Source: CAZQIC01 sp964593555 (GTDB lineage Bacteria; Bacteroidota; Bacteroidia; JAFLBG01). Taken from it: DNA of 51,531 nucleotides. The notes under the pieces were generated by a model. It did no database searches and was not told the origin of the DNA. It saw only the letters and a list, made by a program, of their open reading frames with translations. The stretch covers positions 1-51,531 of the forward strand of contig CAZQIC010000018.1 in NCBI GenBank assembly GCA_964593555.1, written 5' to 3'. The position numbers and the translations under genes were made by a program. Below are positions 25,332-33,410 of this stretch, in pieces (the first letter of the stretch is position 1; every line of letters starts with the position of its first letter).

Positions 25332-27581
25332 ATGACTGATATTAATATTTGTTTAAAGATCGCTAAATCACTTTCGATTGGCGCGAAACAGGTAAATGCT
25401 ACTGTAGAGTTATTAGACGAGGGCGGGACGGTTCCTTTTATTTCCCGATACAGGAAAGAAGCTACCGGAAGCCTGGATGAAGTTCAGATAGGATCCATCA
25501 AAAATGAATTGGATAGGTTGAGGGAATTGGAAAGACGCAGGGATGCAATTATACTTTCTATCGAGAGCCAGGGAAAAATGACAGCTGATTTGAGGGATCG
25601 TTTGACAGATGCTGAGACTATGTCAGTATTGGAAGATCTTTATTTACCATACAAACCAAAGCGCCGTACTAAAGCTACTATTGGCCGTGAAAAAGGATTA
25701 GAACCATTGGCCTTGACAATTCTTGAACAGAAGAATCCTGATATTATTTCTGAAGCAGCAAAATACATTGATGCGGAAAAAGGCGTGGATACAGATGAAG
25801 AAGCATTGGAAGGCGCAAGGGATATTATTGCGGAAATAATAAGTGAAGATGCTATTGCCAGGGAAGGCTTGCGTAATTTATTTTTGAAAACAGGTACGAT
25901 AAAAAGTCAGGTCATATATCGCAAAGAAGAAGAGGGCGAAAAATTTAAAGATTATTTTGAATGGCAGGAGCCATTGGCAGCTTGTCCAAGTCACAGGATG
26001 CTGGCTATGCGCCGTGGACAAAACGAATGTATTTTAGCGCTCGACATTGTGGTGGATAATGAAATAGCAGTTGATCAACTGAAAAAACAATTCATCAAAA
26101 CTTCGGGGGATAGCGCAGACCAACTTAAGCTGGCCATTGAAGATGGGTTTGAGCGTCTGCTGCAGCCAAGCATAGAAAGTGAAGTGCGCGCGATAACAAA
26201 AGATAAGGCGGATGAAAAAGCCATTATAGTTTTCGCTGATAATTTGCGTGAATTGTTGTTGGCTTCTCCATTGGGGCAAAAAGCGATCCTTGGTATTGAT
26301 CCGGGATTTAAATCGGGATGTAAAGTAGTTGCGCTTGATCCGCAGGGAAAATTATTACAGGAGACAGTTATATATCCACATGAGCCGCAACGAATGGTTA
26401 CAGAGGCGCAGCATGTAGTAATGGCATTTTGTGCGAAACACAACCTCGAAGCAATAGCAATTGGGAACGGAACAGCTTCACGCGAAACAGAACAGTTTAT
26501 AAGAAGTATTGAAGTATTGCCTCCATCAATTCCTGTAATTATGGTGAGTGAATCGGGCGCATCCATTTATTCAGCATCGGAAGTGGCGAGAGAAGAATTT
26601 CCTGATTATGATCTTACCGTAAGAGGTGCTGTATCTATTGGAAGAAGATTAGCTGATCCATTGGCAGAATTGGTAAAGCTGGATCCAAAATCAATTGGAG
26701 TAGGGCAGTACCAGCACGATGTGGACCAGGTGGCATTGAAAAAGAAGTTAGATGATGTGGTGATGAGTTGTGTAAATGCTGTTGGAGTTGAATTGAACAC
26801 TGCATCAAAACAATTATTGTCATATGTATCGGGTATTAACAGCGCGGTGGCGAAAAATATTGTGGACCATAGAAATACCAATGGACCTTTTAAATCTCGT
26901 AAAGATCTGTTGAAAGTAAACCGCATGGGAGAAAAGGTGTTTGAACAATGTTCCGGATTTTTAAGGATACGTGATGGTGTGCATCCATTGGATAAAAGTG
27001 CAGTGCATCCTGAGAGTTATCCTCTTGTTGAGCGGATGGCAAAGGAATTAAAATGCAGCATCGATGATCTGATCAATGATAAGGAACTGAGAAAAAAAAT
27101 AAATCTGAATACCTATGTTTCAGAAAAAATCGGGTTGCCAACGCTGAAGGATATTATGGCTGAGTTGGAAAAGCCCGGCCGTGATCCGCGTAAAACTTTT
27201 GAGGCATTTAGTTTTGATGATAGTGTGCATAAAATTTCTGACCTGCACGAAGGTATGCGTTTGCCTGGCATTGTTACTAACGTAACAAACTTTGGAGCCT
27301 TTGTTGATATTGGAGTGCACCAGGATGGATTGGTACACATATCACAATTAAGCGACGAATTTGTTGATGATCCGAATAAGGTTGTTAAAGTGGGACAGCA
27401 AGTGTGGGTGCATGTTACAGAATGCGATGTTCAGAGAAAACGAATTGCGTTATCAATGAAGGGAGAAGAGAATAAAGTAGTGAAGAAAAAAAGTGGCACT
27501 TCAAAAAAGGAAGAACCACAATACGATCCCAACGATATGCAATCTGCCCTTGCAGCATTAAAAGTGAAATTTGGGAAGTAA
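25332..27581 (+). CDS. tex: Tex-family S1 RNA-binding transcription accessory protein
   Basis: 749 residues from the ATG at 25332. The N-terminal Tex domain (VPFISRYRKEATGSLDEVQI) is followed by a YqgF/RNase H-like domain (AILGIDPGFKSGCKV), a tandem helix-hairpin-helix region (VELNTASKQLLSYVSGI, KNIVDHRN) and a C-terminal S1 RNA-binding domain (GIVTNVTNFGAFVDIGVHQDG), with a basic tail. Tex associates with RNA polymerase and nucleic acids and affects transcription and stress survival in several bacteria. Full length. Its last 20 codons are duplicated about 930 bp downstream, beyond the Bro-N gene, which marks an insertion event at its 3' end. Confidence 0.93.
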   Translation: MTDINICLKIAKSLSIGAKQVNATVELLDEGGTVPFISRYRKEATGSLDEVQIGSIKNELDRLRELERRRDAIILSIESQGKMTADLRDRLTDAETMSVLEDLYLPYKPKRRTKATIGREKGLEPLALTILEQKNPDIISEAAKYIDAEKGVDTDEEALEGARDIIAEIISEDAIAREGLRNLFLKTGTIKSQVIYRKEEEGEKFKDYFEWQEPLAACPSHRMLAMRRGQNECILALDIVVDNEIAVDQLKKQFIKTSGDSADQLKLAIEDGFERLLQPSIESEVRAITKDKADEKAIIVFADNLRELLLASPLGQKAILGIDPGFKSGCKVVALDPQGKLLQETVIYPHEPQRMVTEAQHVVMAFCAKHNLEAIAIGNGTASRETEQFIRSIEVLPPSIPVIMVSESGASIYSASEVAREEFPDYDLTVRGAVSIGRRLADPLAELVKLDPKSIGVGQYQHDVDQVALKKKLDDVVMSCVNAVGVELNTASKQLLSYVSGINSAVAKNIVDHRNTNGPFKSRKDLLKVNRMGEKVFEQCSGFLRIRDGVHPLDKSAVHPESYPLVERMAKELKCSIDDLINDKELRKKINLNTYVSEKIGLPTLKDIMAELEKPGRDPRKTFEAFSFDDSVHKISDLHEGMRLPGIVTNVTNFGAFVDIGVHQDGLVHISQLSDEFVDDPNKVVKVGQQVWVHVTECDVQRKRIALSMKGEENKVVKKKSGTSKKEEPQYDPNDMQSALAALKVKFGK

Positions 27582-27583
27582 AT
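27519..27583 (+). repeat. Direct repeat 1: functional tex 3' end
   Basis: The last codons of tex. The segment recurs at 28451-28514 with about five differences, one being a 1-base deletion. The pair flanks the Bro-N gene. Confidence 0.8.
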
Positions 27584-27607
27584 TCTGCAAAAGGATAAAT
27601 CATTTAT

Positions 27608-28444
27608 ATGAGTAACATAAAACTATTTGAATCACAAAAAGTAAGAACACATTTCGATCCTAAAAGGGAAGTATGGTATTTTTCAGTTATTGATGTTATT
27701 CAAATATTAACAGGAAGTTCTCTTCCTAAAAGATACTGGAGTGACTTAAAAAAGAAACTTATTTCGGAGGGAAGTGAAACGTACGAAAAAATCGTACGGT
27801 TGAAAATGTTAGCAGAAGATGGTAAAAATCGTGAAACTGATACAGCTAATACCGAGACCTTACTTCGAATTATTCAGTCTATCCCCTCGCCGCAAGCCGA
27901 GCCCTTCAAACAATGGTTAGCGAAAGTTGGTTACGAACGGATGCAGGAAATTAACGATCCTGCACAAAGTTTAGATAGAGCAAGAGAAAACTGGCAAAAG
28001 CTTGGACGTAGCGAAAAGTGGATACAGCAACGTATGACAGGACAGGAAACTAGAAATAAGTTGACTGATTACTGGAAACAAAGCGGTGTTGAGAAAGCAG
28101 ATGAGTTTGCACTGCTAACTAATATTATTCATCAGGAGTGGACTGGATTAACCGTGAAGAAACACAAAAAATTAAAAGGATTAAAATCTCAGAATCTACG
28201 TGATCACATGAATGAAGCTGAGCTGATCTTTACAGCATTAGCCGAACTATCGACCCGGCAGATTGCAGAAACAGAAGAAGCGAAAGGCTTACCTGAAAAC
28301 GCAAGGGCAAGTAAAAAGGGAGGAGCGATAGCGAAGAATGCTAGATTAGCATTAGAAGCAAAAACCGGAAAAAGCGTAATAACGGAAGAAAGTTTTTTAC
28401 CACCCGGAAGAGAAGGGAAGAAGATCTCTAAACTAAAAAAATAA
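27608..28444 (+). CDS. Bro-N/DinD-like protein carried on a small insertion
   Basis: 278 residues. The N-terminal Bro-N (phage antirepressor-type) DNA-binding domain spans about 5-115, with VWYFSVIDVIQILTGSS, RYWSDLKKKLISEGSE and RIIQSIPSPQAEPFKQWLAKVGYER. The remainder (LGRSEKWIQQRMTGQETRNKLT, LRDHMNEAELIFTALAE, KKGGAIAKNARLALEAKTGK) matches the DinD/DNA-damage-inducible group. DinD of E. coli is SOS-induced and inhibits RecA filaments; whether this homologue does so is unknown. It sits between two copies of the tex 3' end and so came in as one cassette with no visible integrase. Only 26 bases separate it from tex, so it may be co-transcribed. Confidence 0.85.
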   Translation: MSNIKLFESQKVRTHFDPKREVWYFSVIDVIQILTGSSLPKRYWSDLKKKLISEGSETYEKIVRLKMLAEDGKNRETDTANTETLLRIIQSIPSPQAEPFKQWLAKVGYERMQEINDPAQSLDRARENWQKLGRSEKWIQQRMTGQETRNKLTDYWKQSGVEKADEFALLTNIIHQEWTGLTVKKHKKLKGLKSQNLRDHMNEAELIFTALAELSTRQIAETEEAKGLPENARASKKGGAIAKNARLALEAKTGKSVITEESFLPPGREGKKISKLKK

Positions 28445-28450
28445 GAAACG

Positions 28451-28514
28451 CAATATGACCCAACGATATGCAATCTGCCCTTGCAGCATTAAGAGTGAAA
28501 TTTGGAAAATAAAT
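28451..28514 (+). repeat. Direct repeat 2: displaced tex 3' end
   Basis: A non-coding copy of the tex terminus. Compared with 27519-27583 it has a 1-base deletion, one K-to-R codon change and synonymous changes in the last codons (GGG AAG against GGA AAA). This divergence suggests two tex alleles, not a fresh duplication. Confidence 0.8.
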
Positions 28515-28523
28515 CCTATTGTC

Positions 28524-28567
28524 GCTTCTCGATACTCCCCGCTTATGGCGGGGAACTCGAAGTGACA
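28524..28567. repeat. REP-like palindromic repeat, family 1, copy C
   Basis: Inverted copy of the family at 18228 and 30306. On the minus strand TGTCACTTCGAGT and TATCGAGAAGCG flank a CCCCGC/GCGGGG hairpin with a 5-nt loop. It lies directly after the displaced tex end and may have helped mark or terminate the original tex transcript. Confidence 0.7.
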
Positions 28568-28619
28568 TTATAGCTTTTAAAATACGTTCAATAAATAGGC
28601 TTCATTAATATATTTCATT

Positions 28620-29489
28620 TTGAAAAAATTTGCGACATTCCTGTTTTGTTTTTCCATAATCCTTCTGTTGTTCCAGGGCTGCAAGAAAGATAAAGAAGAC
28701 AATATCGATTTTGCGATTGACGAAAGTAAATACGAAAAATATATTTTTCATTCGGATACTGTTGGAGAAGATTACAGCATCTATGTATATGTTCCTCCAA
28801 GCTACACTCAAAACACAACACAATATTATCCCGTTTTATATGTGTTGGATGGCGATGAAAATTTCAGGGAAACTGCTGGTATAGTTGAATATTACGCTGT
28901 CGAAAAAAAAACTACGGCAGAAGCAATTGTAATAGGAATTGGGTATGTAAATTACGGGAATAGGGATAGAGATTATACACCAAGCAATACACCGGACGGG
29001 AGCGGTAAGGTTGAAAATTTTTATCGCTTTCTGGAGACAGAACTTATTCCTTCCATTGAGGCGGTATATAGAACTGATACAACTGCTACAGGCAGGGGAA
29101 TTACAGGACATTCTTATGGTGGCATTGCGACACTTTGGGGTTTATTGTACCATACAAATACATTTAGTCATTTTCTTTCGGGTTCTCCATCGTTATGGTA
29201 TGGAGAAACTCCGGGTCTTTCTGCAGGTGATACAGTGCAGCATGTTTTCTTTCAATACGAAAGTCAATATGCCGCATTACATACAGATCTTTCTGCAAAA
29301 TTGTATATCGGTACCGGCACAATGGAAAACGGACAAATGGGTCCGCTTACATTGGAATTTGGTGAACGTTTAACAAGCAGGAATTACCCATCATTAAATT
29401 TAAAATATGAATTGGTAGAAGGTAAGGAGCATTCCACTGCTTTTATTCCCGAAATGAGAAAAGGAATACAATTCTTATATGCTAAATAA
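28620..29489 (+). CDS. Lipoprotein esterase of the Fes/IroE-like alpha/beta-hydrolase family
   Basis: 289 residues from a TTG start. That start yields an intact lipoprotein signal (hydrophobic SIILLLF then QG-C21), which supports it; no ATG is available. The mature part is a putative-esterase (PF00756-type) hydrolase: YPVLYVLDGDENFRE, nucleophile S165 in GHSYGG, and the likely catalytic H in EGKEHSTAF. Relatives hydrolyse siderophore, feruloyl or other esters. Lipid-anchored, probably in the outer membrane or its inner face. Followed after six bases by a barrel protein gene, so probably one operon. The substrate cannot be told. Confidence 0.82.
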   Translation: MKKFATFLFCFSIILLLFQGCKKDKEDNIDFAIDESKYEKYIFHSDTVGEDYSIYVYVPPSYTQNTTQYYPVLYVLDGDENFRETAGIVEYYAVEKKTTAEAIVIGIGYVNYGNRDRDYTPSNTPDGSGKVENFYRFLETELIPSIEAVYRTDTTATGRGITGHSYGGIATLWGLLYHTNTFSHFLSGSPSLWYGETPGLSAGDTVQHVFFQYESQYAALHTDLSAKLYIGTGTMENGQMGPLTLEFGERLTSRNYPSLNLKYELVEGKEHSTAFIPEMRKGIQFLYAK

Positions 29490-29495
29490 CAAGGG

Positions 29496-30137
29496 ATGAG
29501 AAAATATTTTTATTTATTTTTTCTGTTCTTCACCTCTAGTGCGTTCGCAGCAAATTTTAGCGCGGGAGAAAAAGTTGATACAACAGGCAAAACAAAATTA
29601 TATGTAGATAAAATAAGTGCATCGCTTAATTTTACAATGGGCGCACCAATAGAAAACTATTCTCCTATTGGGTTTACTGTAAGAGCAAATTATAAAGTAT
29701 GGAGGAATTTTTCTGCCGGAATATATAATGCGTTTACTTTTTCACGTGATGTGCAAAACATGAATTCACATCTCGTATATTATGTTTCAACCGATACCTA
29801 TATTCATACAATGGGAACGTTAGGATACCAATATTATATTTTTGATAAAAAGCTAGCTTTTGGTTTGTATGCTCTTGGGGGAACATATCACAGGAGAATT
29901 AAATCACATATAGAAGAAAAAACAAATAATATTAATCGCGATTATAAAGTGAAGCACACTGACTTTTGTAAGGGCATTATGTATGATATGCATTTTGCCA
30001 TTAATAAACGATTAGCAATTAATGCTGATGTGAGTCTTTTCTCTAATCCGTATTGGGGCGTTGATGTGTATGGAGGTGTGGGGCTGATCTATAATTATGG
30101 TACGAGGAGTTATTCACCCTTGAGAAAAAGAAAATAA
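29496..30137 (+). CDS. Outer-membrane beta-barrel protein
   Basis: 213 residues with a clear signal peptide (FFLFFTSSAFA-AN). The mature protein has alternating strands such as KLYVDKISASLNFTMG, FSAGIYNAFTFSRD, KLAFGLYALGGTYHRR and LAINADVSLFSNPYWG, and ends in a glycine-rich strand plus a basic tail SPLRKRK. Small porin-like or OmpA-barrel-like fold. Six bases after the esterase gene, so the two may act on or take up the same compound. No named family recognised. Confidence 0.65.
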   Translation: MRKYFYLFFLFFTSSAFAANFSAGEKVDTTGKTKLYVDKISASLNFTMGAPIENYSPIGFTVRANYKVWRNFSAGIYNAFTFSRDVQNMNSHLVYYVSTDTYIHTMGTLGYQYYIFDKKLAFGLYALGGTYHRRIKSHIEEKTNNINRDYKVKHTDFCKGIMYDMHFAINKRLAINADVSLFSNPYWGVDVYGGVGLIYNYGTRSYSPLRKRK

Positions 30138-30214
30138 GTTCTGAGTTTAAAGTTGGAAAGTTCAAAGTTGAATTTTCCAATTTCGGTAAACTGGTAATGT
30201 AATCCGGAGCAGCT

Positions 30215-30276
30215 AGCCCTGAGAGGTAGTTCCGAGTTCTTGGTTATATGTTTCGCCCTTCGAGTGCCTCAGGGCT
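30215..30276. repeat. Inverted repeat within a repeat-rich gap
   Basis: AGCCCTGAG at 30215-30223 is complementary to CTCAGGGCT at 30268-30276. The preceding 40 bases hold short repeats (TTTAAAGTTGGAAAGTTCAAAGTTG and TTTTCCAA, which pairs back with TTGGAAA). The gap 30138-30382 holds only such repeats; no gene is seen. Confidence 0.5.
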
Positions 30277-30305
30277 CGGGATAGTTTAAGGGCCTTGGGT
30301 GTGGT

Positions 30306-30344
30306 TGTCAGTTCGAGTAGGGCTTTTGGCCCGTATCGAGAACG
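30306..30344. repeat. REP-like palindromic repeat, family 1, copy B
   Basis: TGTCAGTTCGAGT and TATCGAGAACG flank GGGC-TTTTG-GCCC. The outer sequences are identical to the copy at 18228-18275, while the arms are different but still complementary. Confidence 0.7.
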
Positions 30345-30382
30345 CAGGGATACGATTTTTAGTAATTTAGTATAAATCCTAT

Positions 30383-32581
30383 TTACACCAAGACTCTTTC
30401 AAATACACCAACAACTTTAAAATTATGTAGTTCATCTTCAGAAATCTCAATTGCAGTATACTCGGGATTATCAGATAGTGGTTTCAAAGTAATTGTTTGA
30501 TGGCTCCATGCTTCAGTTCCAATACTTTTTTTGCTGTGGTATTCCTTAACTGTATAGCCTGAACCAAATTCCGAATCATGAATGTGGGTACTTTGAACTA
30601 GCACAATTTTTCCGTTTCTACTTCCGCCCTCATCCTCTTTAAATAAACAATACGACCCATTCGGTATTTTTTTATTCATTGATTCTCCAACAACTTTACA
30701 TACAAAATAACCTTCTCTTACAGATATGTTAAAAGGAAGCTCAATCCACTCTAATTCGGAATGAACTTGCAAACCACTAAAATTTCCGGCGGCAGCTTGA
30801 ATATCAATTAAAGGAATGGCATTAACATATGGCTTTACTTCGTCAAAGTTTAAAATTCTAAATGGGATTTCTTTTTTAAATGTTGAAATATGTTCTTTTA
30901 AATATTCGTTGAGCTCTTTGTTGCATGCGTATACAAATGTTCCTTTGATCCCACGATACATTAAGGTTTTGTATATATTAATTATATAGTTTTTTAATTC
31001 TTCGTTATTAGCACCTATTCTTCCATATTTGTCAAAATACAATGCCGGGTCAATTTCTATGTTTCCAGTTTCTTTATTGTAATTTATTTCTCGTCCAAAG
31101 ATTACACCGGTATAATTCAAATCATATCCTTGAGTTGTATGAATACAGCCAATTTCTTTAAATGCATTTGTAGAATTTACCCAATCTTTAGGTGTTTGAT
31201 TCCACTGAAATTGCAAACCATCTATTTCAATATCAATTGCGTTTTTATTTTTTTCAGATAACCATGGCCATGAGTACCCTGCAACTAATCTACATAGACG
31301 GAATATGTTTTCTTTTTTTGTAAGTTGAGAATAAAGGTCGTTTAGGGAGTCAAAAATAACAAGTTCATAATTTCGGGGCTGAAAAATATTGGCCTGTCTT
31401 TTAACATGAAGTAATTCGTCAACAAATTTTATATAATTATTATTGTCTTCGCCCTGAACTCTCATTTGTGAATTTAGCTCAAGTATTAATGAGTTGTCGC
31501 TTTTTAGTAGTTTTTCAAAATGCTTTGCGTCAACATCCGATGGTTTTACCGATTGGGCAGAATCGTAGAAGAAAATTTGATTTTTACTATTGGCGAGAAT
31601 CCAATCTAATTCATTTCCACTATCATCTAATCCTAATCGTTGGTTGTTTTTCTTAAAAACACCTCTCCATCCAATATTCTTATACTGTCTCAAACGATGG
31701 GCTTCATCAACAATTAATAAATCATATTTCTCATTTAACTTAAATGTATCAGATGGATTAATAATCATTGAGGACTTTAAGCCGGGAATTTTTTTGAAAA
31801 CATTTTCTAGCGATTCGCGAAGGGAAGTCATTGCAATTACAAGGCCTATTTTCGCGTTTGGATATTTTACTCTAAATGCTTTTATGTAATTAATTTCTTT
31901 TAGCTCGTCATCATTGTAATCTGCATAATTAAACTCTTCTACTTCAGAATTCAGTAACTTCATCAGATATGTTGCCAGAATTGTCTTGCCAGTTCCCGCA
32001 CTACCTTTGATAAATATCCTGTTTGATTTTTTAACGGTAAGTCCTTCGAATATTTGTAATACAGATTCGTATTGATCTTCATTGAGCGACTTGTATGGTG
32101 AGTATTTGAATAACTCCGAATTTTCTATTTCGGCCAGTGATTTTGTTACAAACCGCTTTTCTTTAAGCTTATTCCATACTTCCTTAAAAAGATTTTTATA
32201 AAGAGCTTGCTGATAATAGTTGTGGTTTATTAAACCATAATTCCCATTTTGAAGTTTATATGTTCCTTCCGCGGTTATGTATTGAATAAGGTTTGATTCA
32301 ATGTCTAAAGTTGCTGATTTGTTAAACTTATCGGAACCAATTATGGAGATTTTATTCAACTTACATCTTTCAGGATTTCCAAGATGATTTTTTATTCTGC
32401 TCGATGCATTAGTTGATTCTCCAACATATGCGATTTTTTGACTTTCGTTCTGAATGAAATATACCAGAGGCCATTGATTTCTTACCCAGGTATTTTGCTC
32501 AATCTTTTTTAAAGATTCTTTATCATTGTTGAAATCATACTGCTCCGAAACTTCTATAGATAACTCGAAGGATAAATTCAT
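30383..32581 (-). CDS. GIY-YIG / DUF2075 helicase / LexA-type self-cleavage fusion
   Basis: 732 residues. A GIY-YIG-type nuclease module (about 38-105: VYFIQN, IAYVGESTNASSRIKNHL) is followed by a DUF2075 superfamily 1-like ATPase with Walker A GSAGTGKT (193-200), DEAH (292-295), SQMR and a TTQGYDLNYTGVIFGRE motif. The C-terminal 140 residues form an S24/LexA-type domain: possible Ala598-Gly599 cleavage site in QAAAGNFSG, nucleophile S634 in VVGESM and base K679 in GYTVKEY. Cleavage-site-to-serine spacing (36) is close to LexA (35). Coupled by ATGA to the MazG gene. Likely a defence effector released or switched by self-cleavage. Domains are seen; the mechanism is inferred. Confidence 0.85.
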   Translation of the reverse strand: MNLSFELSIEVSEQYDFNNDKESLKKIEQNTWVRNQWPLVYFIQNESQKIAYVGESTNASSRIKNHLGNPERCKLNKISIIGSDKFNKSATLDIESNLIQYITAEGTYKLQNGNYGLINHNYYQQALYKNLFKEVWNKLKEKRFVTKSLAEIENSELFKYSPYKSLNEDQYESVLQIFEGLTVKKSNRIFIKGSAGTGKTILATYLMKLLNSEVEEFNYADYNDDELKEINYIKAFRVKYPNAKIGLVIAMTSLRESLENVFKKIPGLKSSMIINPSDTFKLNEKYDLLIVDEAHRLRQYKNIGWRGVFKKNNQRLGLDDSGNELDWILANSKNQIFFYDSAQSVKPSDVDAKHFEKLLKSDNSLILELNSQMRVQGEDNNNYIKFVDELLHVKRQANIFQPRNYELVIFDSLNDLYSQLTKKENIFRLCRLVAGYSWPWLSEKNKNAIDIEIDGLQFQWNQTPKDWVNSTNAFKEIGCIHTTQGYDLNYTGVIFGREINYNKETGNIEIDPALYFDKYGRIGANNEELKNYIINIYKTLMYRGIKGTFVYACNKELNEYLKEHISTFKKEIPFRILNFDEVKPYVNAIPLIDIQAAAGNFSGLQVHSELEWIELPFNISVREGYFVCKVVGESMNKKIPNGSYCLFKEDEGGSRNGKIVLVQSTHIHDSEFGSGYTVKEYHSKKSIGTEAWSHQTITLKPLSDNPEYTAIEISEDELHNFKVVGVFERVLV

Positions 32582-32907
32582 AGTTCATCATACTTCTTTG
32601 CATTTCCTTTTGCTTTTTCAACAGGATATTTTTCTCCGTTAAGCTTTATTTTGTCGAGTACAATCTCTTTTACGTCAAATCCATATTTGTTAGCTAATAA
32701 AAGTGCAAAAGCAAACACATCCGCTAACTCCTCTCTTACTTTATTCTTATCCGCATCTTCTGCCTTTTTCCATAAGAATAGTTCCAATAATTCTCCTGCC
32801 TCAACATTTATTGCTAAAGCCAGATCTTTAGCATTATGAAATTGTTCCCATTCTCGTTCATTTCTAAAGTTGATTAAGGCTGCGGTTAATTCTTCAATAT
32901 CTTTCAT
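32578..32907 (-). CDS. MazG-like nucleotide pyrophosphohydrolase
   Basis: 109 residues, a single all-alpha NTP-PPase domain. The metal-binding acidic residues are visible in two helices: VEAGELLELFLW (EAxE-type) and VREELADVFAFALLLANKYG (EExxD). It is close to the RS21-C6/dCTPase-like branch. Members hydrolyse (d)NTPs to monophosphate and pyrophosphate. Overlaps the helicase start by four bases and follows the Xre regulator by 36 bases, so all three leftward genes form one operon. In this setting it might deplete or clean nucleotides during phage infection; that is inference. Confidence 0.85.
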   Translation of the reverse strand: MKDIEELTAALINFRNEREWEQFHNAKDLALAINVEAGELLELFLWKKAEDADKNKVREELADVFAFALLLANKYGFDVKEIVLDKIKLNGEKYPVEKAKGNAKKYDEL

Positions 32908-32943
32908 TGCTTATCGTTGTTAAGAATGCAAGAGTAGTCCTGC

Positions 32944-33309
32944 CTATTTCGAAATTCTTTTTTTATTTCTTTTTTCAGAAGGAGACTTTGCGATCTGCAG
33001 GTCATGGCGGAGTTTTTCGAATTCGTTCAATATCTTTTTCTCCAAATTTTCTAATTCATCTTTGGTGGCGAATCCGTAAGAGGATTTTTTATCATTTACT
33101 TGGACAAACTCATTTTGATAATAGCCGAAAAAGTCATGATCGAGCACCTGGCTTATTTTCTGAAGCTGGTCTGCGGCGATACTTTCCTTGTCAAAAATCT
33201 TATACACTCCATCCCGGGTAAGACTTATTTTTTTAGCGAACTCAACAATAGTAAAATGGGACTTACTAACCACCTCTTTAATCCTTTTCCCTATGTGAAT
33301 CTTTGACAT
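32944..33309 (-). CDS. Xre/Cro-CI family HTH regulator
   Basis: 121 residues. N-terminal helix-turn-helix (about 5-62): GKRIKEVVSKSHFTIVEFAKKISLTRDGVYKIFDKESIAADQLQKISQVL. The C-terminal half is a charged coiled coil (ATKDELENLEKKILNEFEKLRHDL), a likely dimer region. It heads the MazG-helicase operon and is divergent from the type III methylase gene. The 100-bp gap between them has a perfect palindrome that suits a dimeric Xre protein. Probably represses its own operon and may time expression of both defence units, like restriction-modification controller proteins. Confidence 0.85.
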   Translation of the reverse strand: MSKIHIGKRIKEVVSKSHFTIVEFAKKISLTRDGVYKIFDKESIAADQLQKISQVLDHDFFGYYQNEFVQVNDKKSSYGFATKDELENLEKKILNEFEKLRHDLQIAKSPSEKRNKKRISK

Positions 33310-33350
33310 AAGGCAAAATTGAGGGTTTTTATAGCCAAATAGCTCTATTG

Positions 33351-33371
33351 TTGTATAGTATAACTATACAA
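33351..33371. promoter_or_regulatory. Operator-like palindrome between Xre and mod
   Basis: Perfect 9-bp arms TTGTATAGT and ACTATACAA around a 3-base centre. A third TTGTATA half-site is at 33384-33390, within GTATA-N7-TATAC, next to the likely mod promoter. Most likely bound by the Xre protein encoded alongside. Confidence 0.6.
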
Positions 33372-33410
33372 TATGTATATAATTTGTATACTTGTGTGGA
33401 GTTCAAAAAT

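Noticed and set aside
26075..26566. 163-codon open frame on the strand opposite tex
   Set aside because: Wholly inside the well-conserved tex gene, with no domain, signal or promoter. An antisense shadow of codon use.
33348..33410. Upstream start of mod at 33348
   Set aside because: The extra 21 residues are encoded by the operator-promoter palindromes; the ATG at 33411 starts the conserved part.
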